This document shows positions 32,283 through 41,626 of a DNA stretch of 64,000 nucleotides, piece after piece. Source of the stretch: Nonomuraea sp. SYSU D8015. Its GTDB lineage: Bacteria; Actinomycetota; Actinomycetes; Streptosporangiales; Streptosporangiaceae. The position numbers and the translations under genes are program-made. How positions within the stretch are numbered: the stretch's first letter is position 1; each line of letters opens with the position of its first letter. Under the pieces are notes generated by a model. That model had not been told where the DNA came from. It searched no databases and saw only the letters and a program-made list of their open reading frames with translations. Location of the stretch: the NCBI RefSeq assembly GCF_008065375.1, contig NZ_VJYI01000001.1, forward strand, positions 868,001 through 932,000, read 5' to 3'.

Positions 32283-32354
32283 AGCGGAAGACGGGATTCG
32301 AACCCGCGACCCTCACCTTGGCAAGGTGATGCTCTACCACTGAGCCACTTCCGC
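32283..32354 (-). tRNA. tRNA-Gly (GCC), copy 1
   Basis: First gene of the Gly-Cys-Gly-Val operon. Same sequence as 32076-32147. A TATGGT element about 40 bp upstream on the minus strand may be its -10. Confidence 0.95.
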
Positions 32355-32361
32355 GTGAACC

Positions 32362-32380
32362 CCGGGCGACGTGCGCCCGG
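32362..32380 (-). terminator. Hairpin between amidase gene and tRNA operon
   Basis: CCGGGCG-ACGTG-CGCCCGG, a perfect 7-bp stem with a five-base loop. It lies 66 bp past the amidase stop and seven bases before the first tRNA, so it could end the amidase message. Confidence 0.5.
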
Positions 32381-32445
32381 CCACGGGAAAACCATATCGT
32401 CTCCGCGGAGTGCCCGTGCGCACTCGGCGGTCCACGGGCCGAAAT

Positions 32446-34872
32446 TCAGCCGATCATGCGGACGTCCTTCGCCATGACGAACATCACGCGGTGGCCGAGC
32501 TGGATCTGGTGGTAGCGGGTCTTGCCTGTGGTGGTGACGTGCCTGGACGGGCTGAAGGCGCCCGCGGCGTAGTAGGAGCCGGTGATGGTGTCGCCCACCG
32601 TGTACGTCTGCCCGGGGGCGATCGTGTACTGGAGTGGCGTCAGCGGCTGGTACGAGGCCTGCGTATAGGCGGACTTTTCGGGATAAGCCCGGCCGTACAC
32701 CTTCGTGTCGGGCTTCAGCGGCGTGACCAGCGGGGCCTTGGCCGGGACGGCGGTGGGATTCGAGGCCGGATTGTGGAACCACGCCTTCTGGCCCAGGTAC
32801 CAGATGGCCGTCCAGTCGCCCCGTCGCTCCGCGACCGCGAAGCGCTGGCCCGTCGAGGCGCGTGCGGCGTGGTCGTACACGCTGTACGAGCTCGGCTTGC
32901 CCCCGTGCTTGCCCACGTCGGTGACCAGCGGGGCGCTCTCGCTCGGCTCCGTGTGCAGCCACACGGTGGAGGCGCCGTGCGGCGGGCACTCCTTGCCGGA
33001 TTTGGTGCTCTCGCAGCCGGTGAAGCGAGGCCGGTTGGCGTCGTACGAGGGGCGGATCATGACGGAGTCGCCCTCCTTCACGCCCCTCAGCGGCTTCTTC
33101 AGCAGGTCGAAGTAGTGGGCCCAGTCCCAGTACGGCCCGGGGTCCTCGTGCATGCCGGCGACGGTCTTGGGGGTGGTGCCCGGCACGTTGTCGTGGCCGA
33201 GGATGTGGTCGCGGTCGAGCGGGATCTGATGCTTGTCGGCCAGGTATCTGACGAGCTTGGCCGACGCCCGGTACATCGCCTCCGTGTACCAGGCCCCGCC
33301 CTTGGCCAGGTATCCCTCGTGCTCGATGCCGATCGAACGGGTGTTGACGTCCCAGTTGCCCGCGTGCCAGGCGATGTCATTCGTCGCCACGTGCTGGGCG
33401 ACATGTCCGTCGCGAGAGCGGATCGTGTAGTGCCAGCTCACGTACCTGGGGTTGCGGACCAGGGCGGGGATGCCCTGGTAGGTGCCCTCGGTGTCGTGGA
33501 TGACGATGTAGTCGATGTTCCGTGAGCGGAACAGGCGGTCGTGGTTGCCGTAGTCCCTGTTCTTCTTCTTGCCGAATTGCTGGTAGGCGGCGGGCATCCA
33601 TTCGCAGGCCAGTGAGGTGGGGCACTCCGCCTGCGTCGCCGTCGGCACCGGCGGGCCGGCCTGCTCCGCCAGCCCGTTCTGGGAAAGCGGCCCGCTCATG
33701 GACGGTGGCAGCGCTTCACCCGCGCTCTCTCCGCCCAGGCTCTTCTCGCCCGCGCCCGGTTGCGCCCCGTCTGCGGTGCCGGGCTGCCCGTCGACGTCGA
33801 GCTCCTCCTCCTGGGCACCGACCGGCCCTCCGGCGGCGGAATCGATCCCTGCCCCGGTTTCCGTCCCGGCGGGGGAGCCCGTCCGGACCCCGGTTTCCGT
33901 CCCGGCGGGAGAGTCCTTCCCGATGGCGGAGTTCGCACCGACCGCGGGCACCGTCCCTATCCCAGGCGTTGCCTCGGCTCCGGGCGACGCTGCGATCTCC
34001 GGTGATGCTGCGACCTCGAGGGAGGCTGCGGTCGCGGGGGATGCCGCGGCTCCCGGGGATGCTACTGCCCCGGGTGATGCTACGACCTCGGGCGAGCCTG
34101 CGACTCCGGAAGTAGCCTCGACCGCCGGCGACGCCCCGGCACCAGGGTCCGCTCCGCCGTCCACGGCCCTGGCGGCGCCCAGGGAGGACTTGGCCTCCGG
34201 TCCTGCGCCCGCCTGTTCGCCCACCATCCGCGGCGGCCGCAGATCCGGTACGGGGTCGAGCCGCACCAGGTGGCCGTCGTCGGTGCGCCGCACCATCCCC
34301 TCCCGGATCACCGCGAACACCTCGTCGGCGAACTCCCGCGCCGCGACCGGATCGTCCGCCCCCGAGAAGCGGGCGATCGCCCCGTGCCAGGCGGCGGGGT
34401 CGCTGCTCGGCCGCTCCTGGAAGGAGGCGAGCAGGGCGGCACCGGCGCGGATGTTCGCGACGGGGTCCTCCCGCAGCCGGGCGGGTTCGACCCCGACCAG
34501 CCGCCCGGCCTCGGGCAGCGTCGTCCGCGGCGGGGACATGCGCAGCGCCGAGACCGGAGGGACGGCGGGCCGGCGCGGCATCGGGCGGGCGTCGTCCCCC
34601 CGGGCGTCCCCCAGCGCGTCGCCGATCGCGGAGGCGGACACCGGCAGCGCGTCCACCAGGTGCATCGGCCCGTACCCACCGGCCGTGCTGGGCAGCCCCG
34701 CGTGCGCGTCCCAGCGGGACCCGAGGTAGGCGACCCCGAGCAGCACGCTCACCGGCACCCCGAACTCCCGCGCGGCGGCGGCGAAGTCGCCCTGCCGGCC
34801 GGAGGAGGCGAGGGCGTTCCCAGGCGCGGTGAGCACACTGGCGGTGAGGACGGCGGCGAGCCAGAGGCGCAT
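32446..34872 (-). CDS. Secreted N-acetylmuramoyl-L-alanine amidase, multidomain
   Basis: An 808-residue exported cell-wall hydrolase. A signal peptide (about 1-23, MRLWLAAVLTASVLTAPGNALAS in part) is followed by a transglycosylase-like helical domain (about 27-195; VSVLLGVAYLGSRWDAH, ANIRAGAALLASF). Next comes a 170-residue Ala/Ser/Pro/Gly low-complexity linker with SPGA-type repeats. The Amidase_2/PGRP domain (about 450-610) has zinc ligands in YIVIHDTEGTYQG, WHAGNWDVNTRSIGIEHEGY and HILGHDNVPG. SH3-like modules fill the C-terminus. It cleaves the MurNAc-L-Ala bond of peptidoglycan outside the cell. Confidence 0.92.
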   Translation of the reverse strand: MRLWLAAVLTASVLTAPGNALASSGRQGDFAAAAREFGVPVSVLLGVAYLGSRWDAHAGLPSTAGGYGPMHLVDALPVSASAIGDALGDARGDDARPMPRRPAVPPVSALRMSPPRTTLPEAGRLVGVEPARLREDPVANIRAGAALLASFQERPSSDPAAWHGAIARFSGADDPVAAREFADEVFAVIREGMVRRTDDGHLVRLDPVPDLRPPRMVGEQAGAGPEAKSSLGAARAVDGGADPGAGASPAVEATSGVAGSPEVVASPGAVASPGAAASPATAASLEVAASPEIAASPGAEATPGIGTVPAVGANSAIGKDSPAGTETGVRTGSPAGTETGAGIDSAAGGPVGAQEEELDVDGQPGTADGAQPGAGEKSLGGESAGEALPPSMSGPLSQNGLAEQAGPPVPTATQAECPTSLACEWMPAAYQQFGKKKNRDYGNHDRLFRSRNIDYIVIHDTEGTYQGIPALVRNPRYVSWHYTIRSRDGHVAQHVATNDIAWHAGNWDVNTRSIGIEHEGYLAKGGAWYTEAMYRASAKLVRYLADKHQIPLDRDHILGHDNVPGTTPKTVAGMHEDPGPYWDWAHYFDLLKKPLRGVKEGDSVMIRPSYDANRPRFTGCESTKSGKECPPHGASTVWLHTEPSESAPLVTDVGKHGGKPSSYSVYDHAARASTGQRFAVAERRGDWTAIWYLGQKAWFHNPASNPTAVPAKAPLVTPLKPDTKVYGRAYPEKSAYTQASYQPLTPLQYTIAPGQTYTVGDTITGSYYAAGAFSPSRHVTTTGKTRYHQIQLGHRVMFVMAKDVRMIG

Positions 34873-35073
34873 GACATCTCCCCGTAGAACGTCACGATAC
34901 GACTACTCACCGTAGCCATTCTCGGCAGAGGAATGTGTCAGACGGGGCGGATGATACGCATGGGATCCGCTAAATCGCCATCCAATTCGGCATCCCAGTC
35001 ATCGGGTGCAACACGCCCGCCGGCCGCCGATGAGCCCCCGCGTCGGCCCAATCGGCGGCATCACGGGCCCTCT

Positions 35074-35103
35074 AGAGTTAAACTCTGCCCGATATCGGGC
35101 AGA
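35074..35103. promoter_or_regulatory. Overlapping palindromes with -10 element
   Basis: AGAGTT-A-AACTCT (35074-35086) runs into TCTGCCCGATATCGGGCAGA (35084-35103), a perfect 20-bp palindrome. TAAACT (35079-35084) is a plausible -10, which would put the transcription start inside the long palindrome, nine bases before the GTG at 35112. Confidence 0.65.
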
Positions 35104-35111
35104 AAGTTGGC

Positions 35112-35420
35112 GTGTCTCGTTCCAGATGCGTAGTGTCCTCCTCTGTGTCCCCGGCCCGGCATCCCTACGAAGATCTCATCACGCACCTCACCAGGACGAG
35201 CCCGCTCGGTCCCGGCGAGGCGGCCCGCGTGATCGCCGACGTGCTGGCGTACTTCTCCGAGACCGTCGAGGAGTTCGTCCGCCGCCGTCACGGCGAGCTG
35301 AAGAAGCGCGGCCACACGAACGACGAGATCTTCCCCAGGATCAGCGCCGAATTACGCGTACGGCGGGTGGCCGGACCGGAGCTGTCACTCCGACAGCTCC
35401 GCAGGATCGTCTATGGATGA
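35112..35420 (+). CDS. Hypothetical protein upstream of glmS
   Basis: A 102-residue protein from GTG 35112. The N-terminal 15 residues look unstructured. The rest is helical, including HPYEDLITHLTRTSPLGPGEAARVI, VLAYFSETVEEFVRRRHGELKKRG and the C-terminal ELSLRQLRRIVYG. The basic RRRHGELKKRG and a helix-turn-helix-like layout could allow nucleic-acid binding, but this is inference. It lies 14 bp before glmS, so it is probably co-transcribed and under the palindromic operator upstream. Confidence 0.7.
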   Translation: MSRSRCVVSSSVSPARHPYEDLITHLTRTSPLGPGEAARVIADVLAYFSETVEEFVRRRHGELKKRGHTNDEIFPRISAELRVRRVAGPELSLRQLRRIVYG

Positions 35421-35434
35421 CGGAGGAGACCTCG

Positions 35435-37255
35435 ATGTGCGGAATCGTGGCCTACGTAGGCCCCAAGGACGCGGCGCCCATCCTGCTGGAGGGCATGCAG
35501 CGGCTTGAATACCGGGGCTACGACTCGGCCGGGATCGTGGTGTCCAACAAGGGGCTGAAGGTCCGCAAGTGCAAGGGCCGGGTGGCCGACCTGGCCAAGG
35601 TCGTGCCGGCCAGGTTCAAGGGCGGCCTCGGCATCGGCCACACCCGGTGGGCCACGCACGGCGTGCCGAGCGACGAGAACGCCCACCCCCACCTGTCGGC
35701 CGACCAGCGCATCGCGGTCGTGCACAACGGCATCATCGAGAATGCCGGCGAGCTGCGCGCCAAGCTGATCGCCGACGGCGTCGAGTTCGCCTCCGAGACC
35801 GACACCGAGGTGCTCGCCCACATGATCGCCCACGCGGTCGACGAGAACGACTCGCTGGAGGAGGCGGTCAGGAAGACGCTCAAGAGCATCGTCGGCACGT
35901 ACGGCATCGCGGTCATCGACTCCGAGCGGCCCGGCGAGGTGGTCGTGGCGCGCAACGGCAGCCCGATCGTGCTCGGCATCGGCGAGAAGGAGATGTTCGC
36001 CGCCTCCGACGTGGCCGCGCTGGTCCGCTACACCCGCCAGGTCGTGCACCTGGAGGACGGCGAGCTGGCCGTGCTCAAGGCCGACGGCTTCCACACCTTC
36101 GCCAGCGACGCCCGCGAGACCGCCAAGGAGCCGCTGACCGTCGACTGGGACGCCGGCCACTACGACACCGGCGGCTACGAGCACTACCTGCTCAAGGAGA
36201 TCTCCGAGCAGCCCGAGACGGTCACCCGCACCATGAGCGGCCGCCTCGACGAGCGTTTCCACGTCGCGCACCTCGGCGGGCTCAACATGGACGCCCGCGA
36301 GACGCGCGGCTTCCGCCGCGTGAAGATCATCGGTTGTGGGTCCGCGTACTACTCGGGGCAGATCGGCGCGCAGCTCATCGAGGAGCTGGCGCGCATCCCG
36401 TCCGACGCCGAGCCGGCCAGCGAGTTCCGCTACCGCAACCCGGTCGTCGACCCCGACACGCTCTACGTCGCGATCAGCCAGTCGGGCGAGACGTACGACA
36501 CGCTCGCCGCCGTCCAGGAGCTCAAGCGCAAGGGCGGCCGGGTCATCGGCATCGTCAACGCCGTGGGCAGCGCCATCGCCCGCGAGGTCGACGGCGGCAT
36601 CTACCTGCACGCGGGCCCCGAGGTCTCGGTGGCCTCGACCAAGGCGTTCACCTCCACCGCGGTGGCGTTCGCGCTGCTCGCGCTGCACCTGGGCCGGGTG
36701 CGCGACCTGTCGCCGGCCGACGGGCGGCGCATCGTGGAGGGCCTGCGCCGGCTGCCCGGCCAGATCGAGGACATCCTCACCCAGAGCGACAAGATCGCCG
36801 AGCTGGCGCAGAAGTACGCCCACCACCCGAGCATGATGTTCGTCGGCCGCGTGCGCGGCTACCCGGTGGCCAGGGAGGGCGCGCAGAAGCTCAAGGAGAT
36901 CTCGTACGTGCACGCCGAGGCGTATCCGGCCAGCGAGCTCAAGCACGGGCCGCTCGCGCTGATCGGCCCCGACATGCCGACGGTCGCGGTCGTCCCCGAC
37001 GACGAGCTGCTCGACAAGAACCTCACGACGCTCGGCGAGATCCGCACCCGCGGCGGCCAGGTCCTCATGGTCGGCCACCGCGAGCCGGAGGGCAAGCTGG
37101 CCGACGACGTCATCGTGATCCCCAAGAACGAGATCGAGCTCGACCCGATCCTGCTCACGATCCCCCTTCAGCTGCTCGCTTACCACGCCGCGGTCGCGCT
37201 CGGCCGTGACGTGGACAAGCCGCGCAATCTCGCCAAGAGCGTTACGGTCGAGTAG
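35435..37255 (+). CDS. glmS: Glutamine-fructose-6-phosphate aminotransferase (isomerizing)
   Basis: Makes glucosamine-6-phosphate from fructose-6-phosphate and glutamine, the first step to UDP-GlcNAc and cell wall. Cys1 of the mature class II glutaminase is Cys2 in MCGIVAYVG, and the HTRWATHG and HNGIIEN motifs follow. Two SIS domains (about 285-600) contain GCGSAYYSGQIGA and SQSGETYDT with the catalytic Glu and Lys region KEISYVHAEAYPASELKHGP. The end DKPRNLAKSVTVE is invariant in GlmS. GGAGGAG precedes the ATG at 35435. Its 606 residues are standard. Confidence 0.97.
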   Translation: MCGIVAYVGPKDAAPILLEGMQRLEYRGYDSAGIVVSNKGLKVRKCKGRVADLAKVVPARFKGGLGIGHTRWATHGVPSDENAHPHLSADQRIAVVHNGIIENAGELRAKLIADGVEFASETDTEVLAHMIAHAVDENDSLEEAVRKTLKSIVGTYGIAVIDSERPGEVVVARNGSPIVLGIGEKEMFAASDVAALVRYTRQVVHLEDGELAVLKADGFHTFASDARETAKEPLTVDWDAGHYDTGGYEHYLLKEISEQPETVTRTMSGRLDERFHVAHLGGLNMDARETRGFRRVKIIGCGSAYYSGQIGAQLIEELARIPSDAEPASEFRYRNPVVDPDTLYVAISQSGETYDTLAAVQELKRKGGRVIGIVNAVGSAIAREVDGGIYLHAGPEVSVASTKAFTSTAVAFALLALHLGRVRDLSPADGRRIVEGLRRLPGQIEDILTQSDKIAELAQKYAHHPSMMFVGRVRGYPVAREGAQKLKEISYVHAEAYPASELKHGPLALIGPDMPTVAVVPDDELLDKNLTTLGEIRTRGGQVLMVGHREPEGKLADDVIVIPKNEIELDPILLTIPLQLLAYHAAVALGRDVDKPRNLAKSVTVE

Positions 37256-37315
37256 TTGGCGTCAATTCAGCCTCAAACCTCGTTATCCGGCTGAAGACGA
37301 CATAAATTCGATACT

Positions 37316-38104
37316 GTGCGGCAGTTCGACCAACAGAGGCCCAATCTCGCACGCATGTACGACTACATGCTCGGCGGGACGGACAACTTCGCGGTCGACC
37401 GCCAGGCCATCGAGCAGCTCGCGGAGCTGATCCCGGAGGCGGTCCCGCTGGCCCGCGCCAACCGGGCCTTCCTCCAGCGCGCCGTGCGCTACGTGGCCGC
37501 CGCAGGCGTCCGTCAGTTCCTCGACCTGGGCAGCGGGCTGCCGACACAGGGCAGCGCGCACGAGGTCGCGCCCGAGGCCCGGGTCGTCTACGTCGATCAC
37601 GACCCCGTCGTGGCCGCGCACGCCACGGCCCTGCTCGACGGAGCTCGAAATTGGGGCAGGGCCGTCTGCGTCGAGGCGGACCTGCTGGACGCCGACGACG
37701 TGCTGGCCAAGGCCGGGGCCTTCCTCGACCTGGACGAGCCGGTCGGGGTGCTGCTGGTGTCGATCCTGCACTTCGTGCCCGACTCCGCGCGGCCGCAGGA
37801 GACAGTGGCTCGGCTGCGCGAGCGGGTCGCCCCCGGCAGTTATCTGGTGATCAGCCACGCCACCACGAGGGGCCGCCTGGACGACGAGGAGCGTTCCAGG
37901 GGCGTGCACCGCGGCGCGGCCACCGCCTCCGGTGGGGCCGACCGCACGCCCGCCGAGATCCGCGCGTTCTTCGGCGACTTCGCGCTGGATCCGCCGGGGC
38001 TGGTGCAGGCCGTGGACTGGCGGCCCGACCGGCCGAAATTGGTCGGCGACTGGTCACTGCCGTCATCGCTTATGGCGGGCGTGGCGAAAAAACCGGCTAT
38101 TTGA
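37316..38104 (+). CDS. SAM-dependent methyltransferase, DUF574/PF04672 type
   Basis: A 262-residue class I methyltransferase typical of actinomycetes. The N-terminal LARMYDYMLGGTDNFAVDR is the family's fingerprint. The SAM site is FLDLGSGLPTQG, then VYVDHDPVVAAHA. It begins with GTG, and TAAATT (37303-37308) lies seven bases before it, so the mRNA is probably leaderless. It stands alone; family members have no firmly known substrate in most genomes. Confidence 0.88.
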   Translation: MRQFDQQRPNLARMYDYMLGGTDNFAVDRQAIEQLAELIPEAVPLARANRAFLQRAVRYVAAAGVRQFLDLGSGLPTQGSAHEVAPEARVVYVDHDPVVAAHATALLDGARNWGRAVCVEADLLDADDVLAKAGAFLDLDEPVGVLLVSILHFVPDSARPQETVARLRERVAPGSYLVISHATTRGRLDDEERSRGVHRGAATASGGADRTPAEIRAFFGDFALDPPGLVQAVDWRPDRPKLVGDWSLPSSLMAGVAKKPAI

Positions 38105-38227
38105 GCGAATAAATCGCGATATTTCGGGCGTGATGCCGTGATGATGGCGTGCGTATATGTGTATCTCTGTGTAATGCGTCAATAACTTGGAGTAAGGGGG
38201 ACTCGGCGAAGCTCGGGGGAGAGGCAC

Positions 38228-39175
38228 ATGCGCCGTCGGCGGTTCTTCGCATGGTGGCTGGGCGTGGCCGCGTGCGCGGCCGGCTGCGGCACCCGGCACG
38301 TCACCGGCGGAGCCGCGGGGCTGGGGGCCGCGTTCTCGATCAATCCGGGCGGACGCCGCTGGAGCAAGGTCGGGCAGGCGTTCGCCGGCGCGGCCCGCGC
38401 GGCCGGGTACGAGACCGCCGCCGGCACGAAGATCACCGTGACCGGCCTGCCCGCGCTGGCCGCCGCCGAGCTGAACGACGGCCAGACGCTGCTCGAGACG
38501 GCCACCCCGCTGTCCAGGCTCTCCGGCCACGTCGAGGTCGTGGTCGTGCCGGAGAGCTCCCGCTTCAAGGACTTCGAGTCCTTCGGCGCCCACCTGCGTG
38601 ACCGGCCCGGTCAGACGCTGCTGGCCGGCGCGCCGCAGGGGGAGCCCGCCCACCTGCTGTTCGGCCTGATCGCCAAGGGCCTCGGCGCGGACACCCGGCG
38701 GGTCGACTACACCGGCTACCCCAGCATCCAGGAGATCATGATGGCGCTCCTGTCCGGCAAGGCCGCGGCCGCCGCGGGACCGCTCGCTTACTGGCGCGAG
38801 AGCATCGGCGCGGGCCGGATGCGGGCGCTGGCGGTGTCCTCGGCCCGCCGGGTGCCCGGGTTGGACGTGCCGACGCTGCTGGAGTCCGGCGTACGGGTCG
38901 ACTTCGCCGACTGGTCGGCCGCCTTCGGCCCCGACGAGATGCCGGACGACAGCCGCGAATCGGCCATCCGCATGTGCGAGGAGGTGACCGGCTCGCCCGG
39001 CTGGCAGGCCGCCTGCCGCGCGGCCGGGTGGCTGTCGATCCCGCTCAGCGGAGACGACTTCGCGCTGTGGCTCGCCTCCGAGATCGCGCGCACGCGGGGC
39101 GTGCTGCGGGACCTCGGGCTCATCGACTCCACCAAAGCCACAACATGCTGGGGTAGTTGCAGGCGCGGCCACTAG
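38228..39175 (+). CDS. Tripartite tricarboxylate transporter substrate-binding lipoprotein (Bug/TctC family)
   Basis: A 315-residue extracytoplasmic solute-binding protein. The lipobox VAACAAGC near residue 20 makes it a lipoprotein. TTT features follow: VVVPESSRFKDFESF, then VDYTGYPSIQEIMMALLSGKAAAA, and RRVPGLDVPTLLESG. The permease genes TctA and TctB are not next to it, so it is an orphan receptor, as is common in this family. Its end lies just upstream of the B12 riboswitch. Confidence 0.83.
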   Translation: MRRRRFFAWWLGVAACAAGCGTRHVTGGAAGLGAAFSINPGGRRWSKVGQAFAGAARAAGYETAAGTKITVTGLPALAAAELNDGQTLLETATPLSRLSGHVEVVVVPESSRFKDFESFGAHLRDRPGQTLLAGAPQGEPAHLLFGLIAKGLGADTRRVDYTGYPSIQEIMMALLSGKAAAAAGPLAYWRESIGAGRMRALAVSSARRVPGLDVPTLLESGVRVDFADWSAAFGPDEMPDDSRESAIRMCEEVTGSPGWQAACRAAGWLSIPLSGDDFALWLASEIARTRGVLRDLGLIDSTKATTCWGSCRRGH

Positions 39176-39189
39176 ATGTAGGATCCTGC

Positions 39190-39375
39190 TCGTCGCTGGT
39201 TCGCCTCCTCGGGGGCGGAGCAAAAGGGAACCCGGTGCGATTCCGGGGCTGCCCCGCAGCGGTGAGCGGGAACGACCGCCGTCATTGTGCACTGGAGCGA
39301 TCTGGGAAGCGACGGCCATTAGGAGCTCGATCGAGCGTGCCCGCGAGCCCGAAGACCTGCCGGCGGCTGAGACTG
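39190..39375 (+). promoter_or_regulatory. Cobalamin (B12) riboswitch
   Basis: The core elements appear in order: AAAAGGGAACCCGGTGCGA (39222 on), TTCCGGGGCTGCCCCGC, GGTGAGCGGG, CACTGG, TCTGGGAAGCG and the 3' GCCCGAAGACCTGCCGG. This is the B12-box layout of adenosylcobalamin riboswitches. It leads into the class Ia ribonucleotide reductase operon. In Streptomyces the same arrangement shuts nrdAB off when B12 is present and the class II enzyme can work. Ends are approximate. Confidence 0.92.
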
Positions 39376-39467
39376 TCCATGGCCTCGAGGGAGGGCCGGG
39401 GGAGCGTCGCGGCCTGCCCGCCTGCTCTCGCGTGCCCTCACGGGGAGAGCTCGCGAGGAGAGAGCAC

Positions 39468-41615
39468 GTGACGCAGGTCATCGAGACCGATCGACGGCTG
39501 GCCATCGAGGAGGCCGCCGCCCGGGTGATCACCGATCCCGCCAACTCCCGGGTGGCCGCCCGGCTGCTGGCCGACGAGATCGCCGACGAGGCGGCCGGGC
39601 ACGGGGTGCGGTCGTTCTCCGAGTCGATCGCCGCCACCCACGCGGCCGGGCTGATCCACGACCGGCTGGCCGGGTTCGTCGCCGCGCACGCCGCCGAACT
39701 GGACGCGCTGGTGTCGGAGGAGGCCGACGGGCGCTTCGAGTACTTCGGCCTGCGGACCGTCCACGACCGCTACCTGCTGCGCCACCCCGAGACGCGGGCG
39801 GTGCTGGAGCGGCCTCAGCACTTCTTCCTGCGCGTGGCCTGCGGCCTGTCGGAGACCGTCGAGGAGGCCGCCGAGCTCTACGCGCTGATGTCCACGCTGT
39901 CGTACCTGCCCAGTTCGCCCACGCTGTTCAACTCGGGCGCGCGCCGGCCGCAGCTGTCGTCGTGCTTCCTGCTCGACTCGCCGCGCGACGAGCTGGAGGC
40001 GATCTACGAACGGTACGGCCAGGTCGCGCGACTGTCCAAGTACGCCGGCGGCATCGGCATCTCCTGGACCCGGGTGCGCTCGCGCGGCTCCCTGATCCGG
40101 GGCACGAACGGCCACTCCAACGGCATCGTCCCGTGGCTGCGCACGCTCGACTCCTCGGTCGCGGCGGTCAACCAGGGCGGCCGGCGCAAGGGCGCGGCCT
40201 GCGTCTACCTGGAGACCTGGCACGCCGACATCGAGGAGTTCCTGGAGCTGCGCGACAACACCGGCGAGGACGCCCGCCGCACCCACAACCTCAACCTGGC
40301 CAACTGGGTGCCCGACGAGTTCATGCGCCGGGTGGAGGCCGACGAGGTCTGGTCGCTGTTCGACCCGAAGGAGGTGCCCGACCTCACCGACCTGTACGGG
40401 GAGGCGTTCACGGCCGCGTACCGCGCCTACGAGGCCGCTGGGCGATACGTCCGGCAGATCCCCGCCCGGACCCTCTACGGCCGCATGATGCGCACCCTCG
40501 CCCAGACCGGCAACGGCTGGATGACGTTCAAGGACGCCGCCAACCGCACCTCCAACCAGACCGCCCGCCCCGGGAACGTCATCCACCTGTCGAACCTCTG
40601 CACAGAGATCCTCGAGGTCACCAGCGACGCCGAGACGGCCGTGTGCAACCTCGGCTCGGTCAACCTGGCCGCCCACCTGACCGGCGGTGACATCGACTGG
40701 GAGCGGCTGCGCCGCACCGTCCGCACCGCCGTGCGCTTCCTCGACCGGACCATCGACCTGGGCTTCTACCCGACGCCCGAGGCCGAGGCTGCCAACAAGC
40801 GGTGGCGGCCGATCGGGCTCGGCGTGATGGGCCTGGCCGACGTGTTCTTCACGCTGCGGCTGCCGTTCGACTCCCCGCAGGCCCTCGCCCTGTCCACGCG
40901 GATCGCCGAGGAGATCGCGCTGGCCGCGTACGACACCTCGGCCGACCTGGCCGCCGAGCGCGGCCGGCACCCGTCGTACGCCGACACCCGCGCCGCCGGG
41001 GGAGTGCTGCACCCCGACCACTACGTGGGCAGCACGCCGCCCTGGGACGCCCTGCGGGAGAAGATCGCGGTCACCGGCCTGCGCAATTCCCTCATGATCG
41101 CCATCGCGCCCACCGCCACGATCGCCTCCATCGCCGGCTGCTACGAGTGCATCGAGCCGCAGGTGTCCAACGTGTTCAAGCGCGAGACCCTGTCCGGCGA
41201 GTTCCTGCAGGTCAACCGCTACCTGGTGGCCGACCTGCAGGCCCGAGGGCTCTGGACGCAGCAGATGCGCGACGCCATCAAGCGGGCCGACGGCTCGGTC
41301 CAGTCGATCCCGGACATCCCCGACGACCTGAAGGTCCTCTACCGGACGGCGTGGGAGCTGCCGCAGAAGGCGCTGATCGACCTGGCGGCGGCGCGGCAGC
41401 CGTACATCGACCAGTCGCAGTCGCTCAACCTGTTCATGGCCAGCCCGACCATCGGCAAGCTCTCCTCGATGTACGCCTACGCGTGGAAGAAGGGCCTGAA
41501 GACGACGTACTACCTGCGCTCGCGCCCCGCCACCCGCATCGCCCAGACCACAGTGCAGGCCGCCGCCGTCGCGTGCTCCCTCGAGAACCCCGAGACCTGC
41601 GAAGCCTGCCAGTAA
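39468..41615 (+). CDS. nrdA: Ribonucleoside-diphosphate reductase class Ia, alpha subunit
   Basis: Reduces ribonucleotides to deoxyribonucleotides. Active-site landmarks are LSSCFLLD with the first redox cysteine, then HLSNLCTEI and NLGSVNLA. The core pair NxCxE is NLCTEI, and the second redox cysteine is in AVCNLGS. The C-terminus ends CEACQ, a swapping CxxC that takes electrons from thioredoxin or glutaredoxin. The start is GTG at 39468 behind GCGAGGAGAGAG. No ATP-cone is obvious in the first 60 residues. It has 715 residues. Confidence 0.95.
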   Translation: MTQVIETDRRLAIEEAAARVITDPANSRVAARLLADEIADEAAGHGVRSFSESIAATHAAGLIHDRLAGFVAAHAAELDALVSEEADGRFEYFGLRTVHDRYLLRHPETRAVLERPQHFFLRVACGLSETVEEAAELYALMSTLSYLPSSPTLFNSGARRPQLSSCFLLDSPRDELEAIYERYGQVARLSKYAGGIGISWTRVRSRGSLIRGTNGHSNGIVPWLRTLDSSVAAVNQGGRRKGAACVYLETWHADIEEFLELRDNTGEDARRTHNLNLANWVPDEFMRRVEADEVWSLFDPKEVPDLTDLYGEAFTAAYRAYEAAGRYVRQIPARTLYGRMMRTLAQTGNGWMTFKDAANRTSNQTARPGNVIHLSNLCTEILEVTSDAETAVCNLGSVNLAAHLTGGDIDWERLRRTVRTAVRFLDRTIDLGFYPTPEAEAANKRWRPIGLGVMGLADVFFTLRLPFDSPQALALSTRIAEEIALAAYDTSADLAAERGRHPSYADTRAAGGVLHPDHYVGSTPPWDALREKIAVTGLRNSLMIAIAPTATIASIAGCYECIEPQVSNVFKRETLSGEFLQVNRYLVADLQARGLWTQQMRDAIKRADGSVQSIPDIPDDLKVLYRTAWELPQKALIDLAAARQPYIDQSQSLNLFMASPTIGKLSSMYAYAWKKGLKTTYYLRSRPATRIAQTTVQAAAVACSLENPETCEACQ

Positions 41616-41626
41616 GGAGACATGTC

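Noticed and set aside
32047-32340. 97-residue minus-strand ORF with duplicated segments
   Set aside because: It is a translation of the tRNA-Gly and tRNA-Cys genes (AGSNPV repeats), not a protein.
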